Made by a program: the position numbers and the translations under genes. The notes under the pieces were generated by a model that made no database searches, was not told where the DNA came from, and saw only the letters and a program-made list of their open reading frames with translations. Of a stretch of 64,000 bases of DNA, positions 60,918-64,000 are shown piece by piece; position 1 is the stretch's first letter, and each line of letters opens with the position of its first letter. This DNA comes from Anaerotruncus sp. Its GTDB lineage: Bacteria; Bacillota; Clostridia; Oscillospirales; Acutalibacteraceae. The stretch spans positions 434,001 to 498,000 of the forward strand of contig CP091724.1 in assembly GCA_022009795.1 (NCBI GenBank). Direction: 5' to 3'.

Positions 60918-61910
60918 ATCAGTCTGCGTTGTCAACCAAATGCAGATTGCCTTTTTCGGTCGGCGCGCTTTCACCGGAAGCATTTCCCATCCAGCTGTGC
61001 AGAATTTTCGGATTTTTAAAGATTTCATCCAGCTTTTTGAAAAACGGTATGCAGTCGCCGTAATCAAGTGCTCTGTGGTCTATTGCCACGGTAATCGGCA
61101 AAATTTGGCGAATTTCAATGTGTTTCTCACCGTTTTCGTCTTTAACAACAATCGGCTTGTCCTGCACCGCGTTTACGGCAAAAGCCGTTGTTTGCGGCGG
61201 AATAATCTCAAGCAGGGTGCACATGCCTTTTTGCTCTCTGTAAAATCGAGCCGAAGTTTGAAATCGTTGTCGTGCCTCGCTCTATGTCGTGTGTTGTGAG
61301 CCTGTCCTTAACGGGAATTGAATAGTATGCTTTCTTTTCGGCACCCGAAAGGGAATGAACCATGTGAACGCCCGGCAGCTTTGAGCCTAACAATCTGTAA
61401 ATTGTTTGTGTAATTTTCCCGTCTTTAAGCCCTTGCAAAGTATTTGAAAGTGAAACATCATACATAACTTGGTTCATATCGCTGTTATCTGCACGGCGCA
61501 TTGTGTCTGCCACGGCGGCACTCATTTCCGGCAGGGTTTTGTTGCCCATATTGTGCATATTAACTGTCATCATCTCACCGTCTTTAAGCACAAGGGGCAT
61601 GGAGATATCGATTTGGTCATGATAATGCAGTGAGCCTCTCACGAGTTTTCTTTTAAAATCAAGTGTGGTGTTCATTTTTAGGCGCCGCCTTGATGCCCTC
61701 ACAAATAACCTTCATCATAACGGTGTTTACCGTGATTTTTTCTTCTTTGCTTTTTGCCTTTTTATTTATCTCTTTCAGCTCCGCCATCAAATCGGTAACA
61801 TCGGCTTCATATTCGGTGGAAACATGGGGAATTTCTTCCCAGCTTTGTGCAGTCATGTTTGAAACGATTTTTCTTGCTATTCCGAAATGGTCCGTTCTGT
61901 AAATTGCCAT
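60918..61910 (-). CDS. Stand-alone E2-like acyltransferase (2-oxoacid dehydrogenase catalytic domain, frameshifts)
   Basis: About 330 residues matching the catalytic core of dihydrolipoamide acyltransferases and the chloramphenicol acetyltransferase fold. Landmarks: AIYRTDHFGIARKIVSNMT, SWEEIPHVSTEYEADVTDL, KMNTTLDFKRKLVRGSLHYHDQIDISMPLVL, GTTTISNFGS, and the catalytic histidine motif AIDHRALDYGD. There is no lipoyl or peripheral-subunit-binding domain, and no E1 or E3 gene nearby, so it is probably not part of a normal dehydrogenase complex. Breaks lie near 61668 and 61240. Start 61910 follows AAGGAGA on the minus strand. Substrate unknown. Confidence 0.75.
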
Positions 61911-61974
61911 ATATCTCGTCTCCTTTAACGTTTGAACTCAGCTTACATCAAATGCAAAGAATTATCAATAAACT

Positions 61975-62005
61975 TTGGTTTACATATGCGCAACCTTGGT
62001 TTACA
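61975..62005. promoter_or_regulatory. Direct repeats TTGGTTTACA with 21-bp period
   Basis: TTGGTTTACA at 61975-61984 and again at 61996-62005, both preceded by C/T-rich CTT. The 21-bp period (two helical turns) matches the spacing of LytTR-type response-regulator sites. They lie 65-95 bases upstream of the E2-like gene on one side and 50 bases before a TATAAT (62056-62061) on the other. Confidence 0.5.
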
Positions 62006-62112
62006 CCGCCGCAAAAAGTTGCACAAATTATCTTTTTATGTTTATATTTTTAAACTATAATATGAACAAAAAGATTGCGCATATATGAATAAATAATTAA
62101 ATATAACGAATT

Positions 62113-62134
62113 GTAGAAAATGTTTCTACTTTTT
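62113..62134 (+). terminator. Terminator-like hairpin in an intergenic space
   Basis: GTAGAAA (62113-62119), ATG loop, TTTCTAC (62123-62129), then TTTTT. With the TATAAT at 62056 it could bound a transcript of roughly 65-70 bases with no convincing ORF. Confidence 0.5.
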
Positions 62135-62196
62135 CGGAATACCATTTCGATAATATGCATATATTTATTATTATACTTATTTTTTTGGGTGATATA

Positions 62197-62741
62197 ATGA
62201 AAACAGAAAAAAATGCAATGTCGGATTTGCCGATATTTTTCAGTGAAAACCAAAGCAAAAAAATAAAGCAAAAACCCGTGAACTGTGTTTTTGCACTGAA
62301 TCACACACCGCCCGGCAATGCGGCGGCAAAAAAATTAAAATTATTTCTTTGTTGCTTCCCAATGCGAAAAATGAAGTTGAAATTATGCCGCCTTTTTATT
62401 GTGATTTCGGCTCAAATTGCTTTATAGAAAGTAATTCTTTTATAGGATATAATGCTTGCTTTTGCGATTATGATAAAATAATCATAGGCTCCGGCTGCTA
62501 TATAGGCCCTTTTTGCAGCGTATATACCTTTGGCTTTATGCCGGAAAATCCGGGCAGTCCCGTTTCAAAGCCCGTTATAATAGAAAACGATGTATATATT
62601 TGCGGCGATGTTAAAATTATGCCCGGTGTTAAAATCGGAAAGGGAAGTGTCATTTGCGCAGGCAGCGTTGTTTTCGGAAATATTCCGAGCGGTGTTGTTG
62701 CGGCGGGGAATCCATGTGTGCCGGTTGGTAAAGTAAAATAA
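62197..62741 (+). CDS. Hexapeptide-repeat (LbH) acetyltransferase-like protein (one frameshift)
   Basis: About 181 residues of the maltose/galactoside O-acetyltransferase group with a left-handed beta-helix. The N-terminal helical part (MKTEKNAMSDLPIFFSEN) is joined by a shift in the A run near 62335 to ISLLLPNAKNEVEIMPPFYCDFGSNCFIESNSFIGYN, followed by hexapeptide repeats (VIIENDVYICGDVKIMPGVKIGKGSVICAGSVV) and GVVAAGNPC. Family members usually have a catalytic histidine in a YTATHP-like segment; here it reads VYTFGFMPE, without histidine, so activity is doubtful. ATG 62197 follows GGGTGATA. Confidence 0.75.
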
Positions 62742-62777
62742 CGGCAAGCACTGAAAAAAATTATAACAGCCGAAAAA

Positions 62778-62808
62778 AATGCAGCCAAGGCTTTGCCCGG
62801 GCTGCATA
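62778..62808 (-). terminator. Terminator of the rex-downstream gene
   Basis: ATGCAGCC (62779-62786) pairs with GGCTGCAT (62800-62807); on the minus strand it is followed by TTTTTTTC. Confidence 0.75.
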
Positions 62809-62812
62809 AAAT

Positions 62813-63500
62813 TTATTTATTGTCCTCAAGCAGATAAGTTCCGCTTGCAAGCACGGCAATGGCGTATTTGCCGAATTTATAATATCGCTTTACGCTCTCC
62901 TCAAAGGTTAAATAATCGGAAACGGTTAAATCCATTCCGCTTATTTTGCGCACCTTGTTGCCTGAGCTGCAAACGAATACATCTCCATCGCCAACGGAAA
63001 TGTGTATCGGCGAATCGAATGTGGTTGTGTCTTTCCCGCCGATTCGCAAATCCACCTGCATGTTTTGGCAGGAATATCTGATTGCGCAGCTTTCGGCAGG
63101 GCAGATGCACCAAAAATATTTGCCGTCAAGCGCAAGAGAGCAAAACCGCATTATCATGGTATTTGAAATATCCGCTCCACACAAGTTCGCCTTCGCGGTC
63201 AAATATACCCGCTTCGCCGTTCGGATAAACGGCAAGCACGCGCCTGTCATAAAGCACAGCGGCGTCGCATTGCACAAAATTCGGAATAATCTCGCTTATT
63301 TTAGTGTAAGCCGAGCCGAATTTTTTAAACAGATAGGCATTTTTTGTTAAAACCTCTTTGGTTTTGTTTTCAAAGTCTATAACACTGTATCGCGCCTTGA
63401 ATTGAGTTGTGTTTAAAAGCGGCTGTTTTTCAACAAGCACGGCTTTGCCGTCGTCGTATTTTAAAACATCAACTATTTCTTTGGTACTGATTTTAATCAA
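62813..63500 (-). CDS. Unknown protein, rex-linked (one frameshift)
   Basis: About 229 residues, not assignable to a family. It starts MIKISTKEIVDVLKYDDGKAV and shows repeated short strand-turn-strand units (VIDFENKTKEVL, AVYPNGEAGIFDREGELVW, MQVDLRIGGKD, DVFVCSSGNKVRKISG), suggesting a beta-propeller or other beta-rich soluble protein. A shift near 63145 joins the halves (NAVLLS to SLALDGKYFWC). It starts two bases after the rex stop and is therefore cotranscribed with it; a link to redox response is inference. No signal peptide. Confidence 0.55.
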
Positions 63501-63502
63501 GG

Positions 63503-64000
63503 TTATTCCTCCGCTGAGGTAAGATAGCCGAGAGTCATAAGGCTGTCGGTTAAATGCACATTTTCAACAAGCACACCGGGATGTGCCATCGCAATATCAT
63601 AGTTGCTGAAATTCCAAAAGCTTTTAACGCCTTGGTTAATCAGCAGCTGTGTAAGCTCTCTCATATCGTTGGAGGGAATGCAGATAACGGCGCAAATCGG
63701 TTTGTTGTCTATGCAGAAATTTTCAAGGTGATCAATGTTTCTGATCGGAATACCTTTAATCATATTTCCGCAGATAGCCTCGTTTTTATCAAAAATGCCT
63801 ATAAGCTTAAAACCGCTGTTTACACCGAAAATTTTGTTGCACACGGCTTTTCCGAGGTTGCCTGCTCCTATAAGAACTGTTTTGCGCTCTTCGTGCACAC
63901 CCAAAATCTCGCCGATTTTAGTGTGCAGCTCCGGCACATTGTAGCCGTAGCCCTGCTGTCCGAAGCCGCCGAAGCAGTTAAAATCGTGGCGGATTTGAGA
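63503..64000 (-). CDS. rex: Redox-sensing transcriptional repressor Rex, C-terminal part
   Basis: Repressor that senses the NADH/NAD+ ratio and controls fermentation genes such as lactate dehydrogenase. The window contains the last about 165 residues; the DNA-binding N-terminus lies beyond the edge. The opening visible part IRHDFNCFGGFGQQGYGYNV is the end of the winged helix, then the Rossmann motif VLIGAGNLGKAVCN (NADH binding), FDKNEAICG, and the C-terminal domain-swap helix region WNFSNYDIAMAHPGVLVENVHL. It is intact within the window. An unknown gene follows in the same direction. Confidence 0.92.
   Translation of the reverse strand, partial: SQIRHDFNCFGGFGQQGYGYNVPELHTKIGEILGVHEERKTVLIGAGNLGKAVCNKIFGVNSGFKLIGIFDKNEAICGNMIKGIPIRNIDHLENFCIDNKPICAVICIPSNDMRELTQLLINQGVKSFWNFSNYDIAMAHPGVLVENVHLTDSLMTLGYLTSAEE

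Noticed and set aside
1..64000. Programmed frameshifting as an explanation for the many broken genes
   Set aside because: Slippery heptamers with downstream structures are not consistently present, the shifts go in both directions and hit unrelated housekeeping genes; sequence error is simpler.
1..64000. tRNA, rRNA, CRISPR arrays, prophage, transposases, restriction-modification or other defence systems
   Set aside because: None recognised by reading both strands; no regular spacer repeats, cloverleaf ends or transposase motifs were seen.

Overview
The window reads as a dense piece of chromosome from a spore-forming member of the Clostridia (Bacillota), probably an uncultured gut-type Oscillospirales-like lineage. 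Evidence for this is the spoIIGA-sigE sporulation pair, an ispH-rpsA gene fusion typical of Clostridia, a CIRCE-controlled groESL operon, a cdaA-cdaR pair, DUF3343, DUF4364 and DUF1858 proteins, RNase M5, RqcH, TrmK and TmcAL, and strong AGGAGG-type ribosome binding sites. The species is not identified. No rRNA, tRNA, CRISPR array, phage or insertion sequence was recognised.

Layout. 1-3.0 kb: branched-chain amino acid genes (ilvB end, ilvN, leuC, leuD). 3.0-7.5 kb: an unknown protein, an S24/S26-type peptidase, an ABC exporter and a GH2 glycosidase. 7.5-11.2 kb: cyclophilin, the spoIIG operon behind a Spo0A-type promoter, DUF378 and manA. 11.3-18.6 kb: an ABC-F ATPase, a flavoprotein, cmk-plsC-ispH/rpsA and DUF4364. 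18.7-25.4 kb: DUF1858, trmK, nif3-like, rqcH, ispD, ispF and groESL. 25.5-28.1 kb: ppa, a MIF-like tautomerase, a sirtuin and several possible tiny peptide genes. 28.3-33.8 kb: two tandem GPH/MFS sugar-type symporters, each carrying an unusual charged C-terminal extension of about 300 residues. 33.9-42.4 kb: DUF3343-cysteine desulfurase, cdaA-cdaR, a rodA-type SEDS gene, fhs, tsaE-tsaB and rpiB. 42.5-54.4 kb: a lipoprotein, a membrane protein, alanine racemase, FemAB, a lacZ-type GH2, comEC-holA-rnmV and tmcAL. 54.5-64 kb: ackA, a YdbC/PC4 protein, alaS-HIT-phosphoribosyltransferase, lactate dehydrogenase, an E2-like acyltransferase, a hexapeptide acetyltransferase, an unknown protein and rex at the edge.

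The genes fit a fermentative, sugar-using anaerobe. Two GH2 enzymes and two GPH symporters point to oligosaccharide uptake and cleavage. ManA and RpiB feed sugars to central metabolism. LDH and AckA are fermentative ends, and Rex is the usual NADH sensor for such genes.

The dominant oddity is data quality. Most long genes, including essential ones (groEL, alaS, fhs, cmk, holA, sigE), are interrupted by one-base shifts, usually in A or T runs, while the encoded protein stays well conserved on both sides. I read these as sequence errors, and I report each such gene as one CDS over its full span with the approximate break points. The candidates for unexplained biology are the symporter extensions, the mini-gene at 27.9-28.1 kb, the hairpin-overlapped small ORF upstream of ppa, the DUF3343 leader hairpin and the 21-bp-spaced direct repeats at 62.0 kb.
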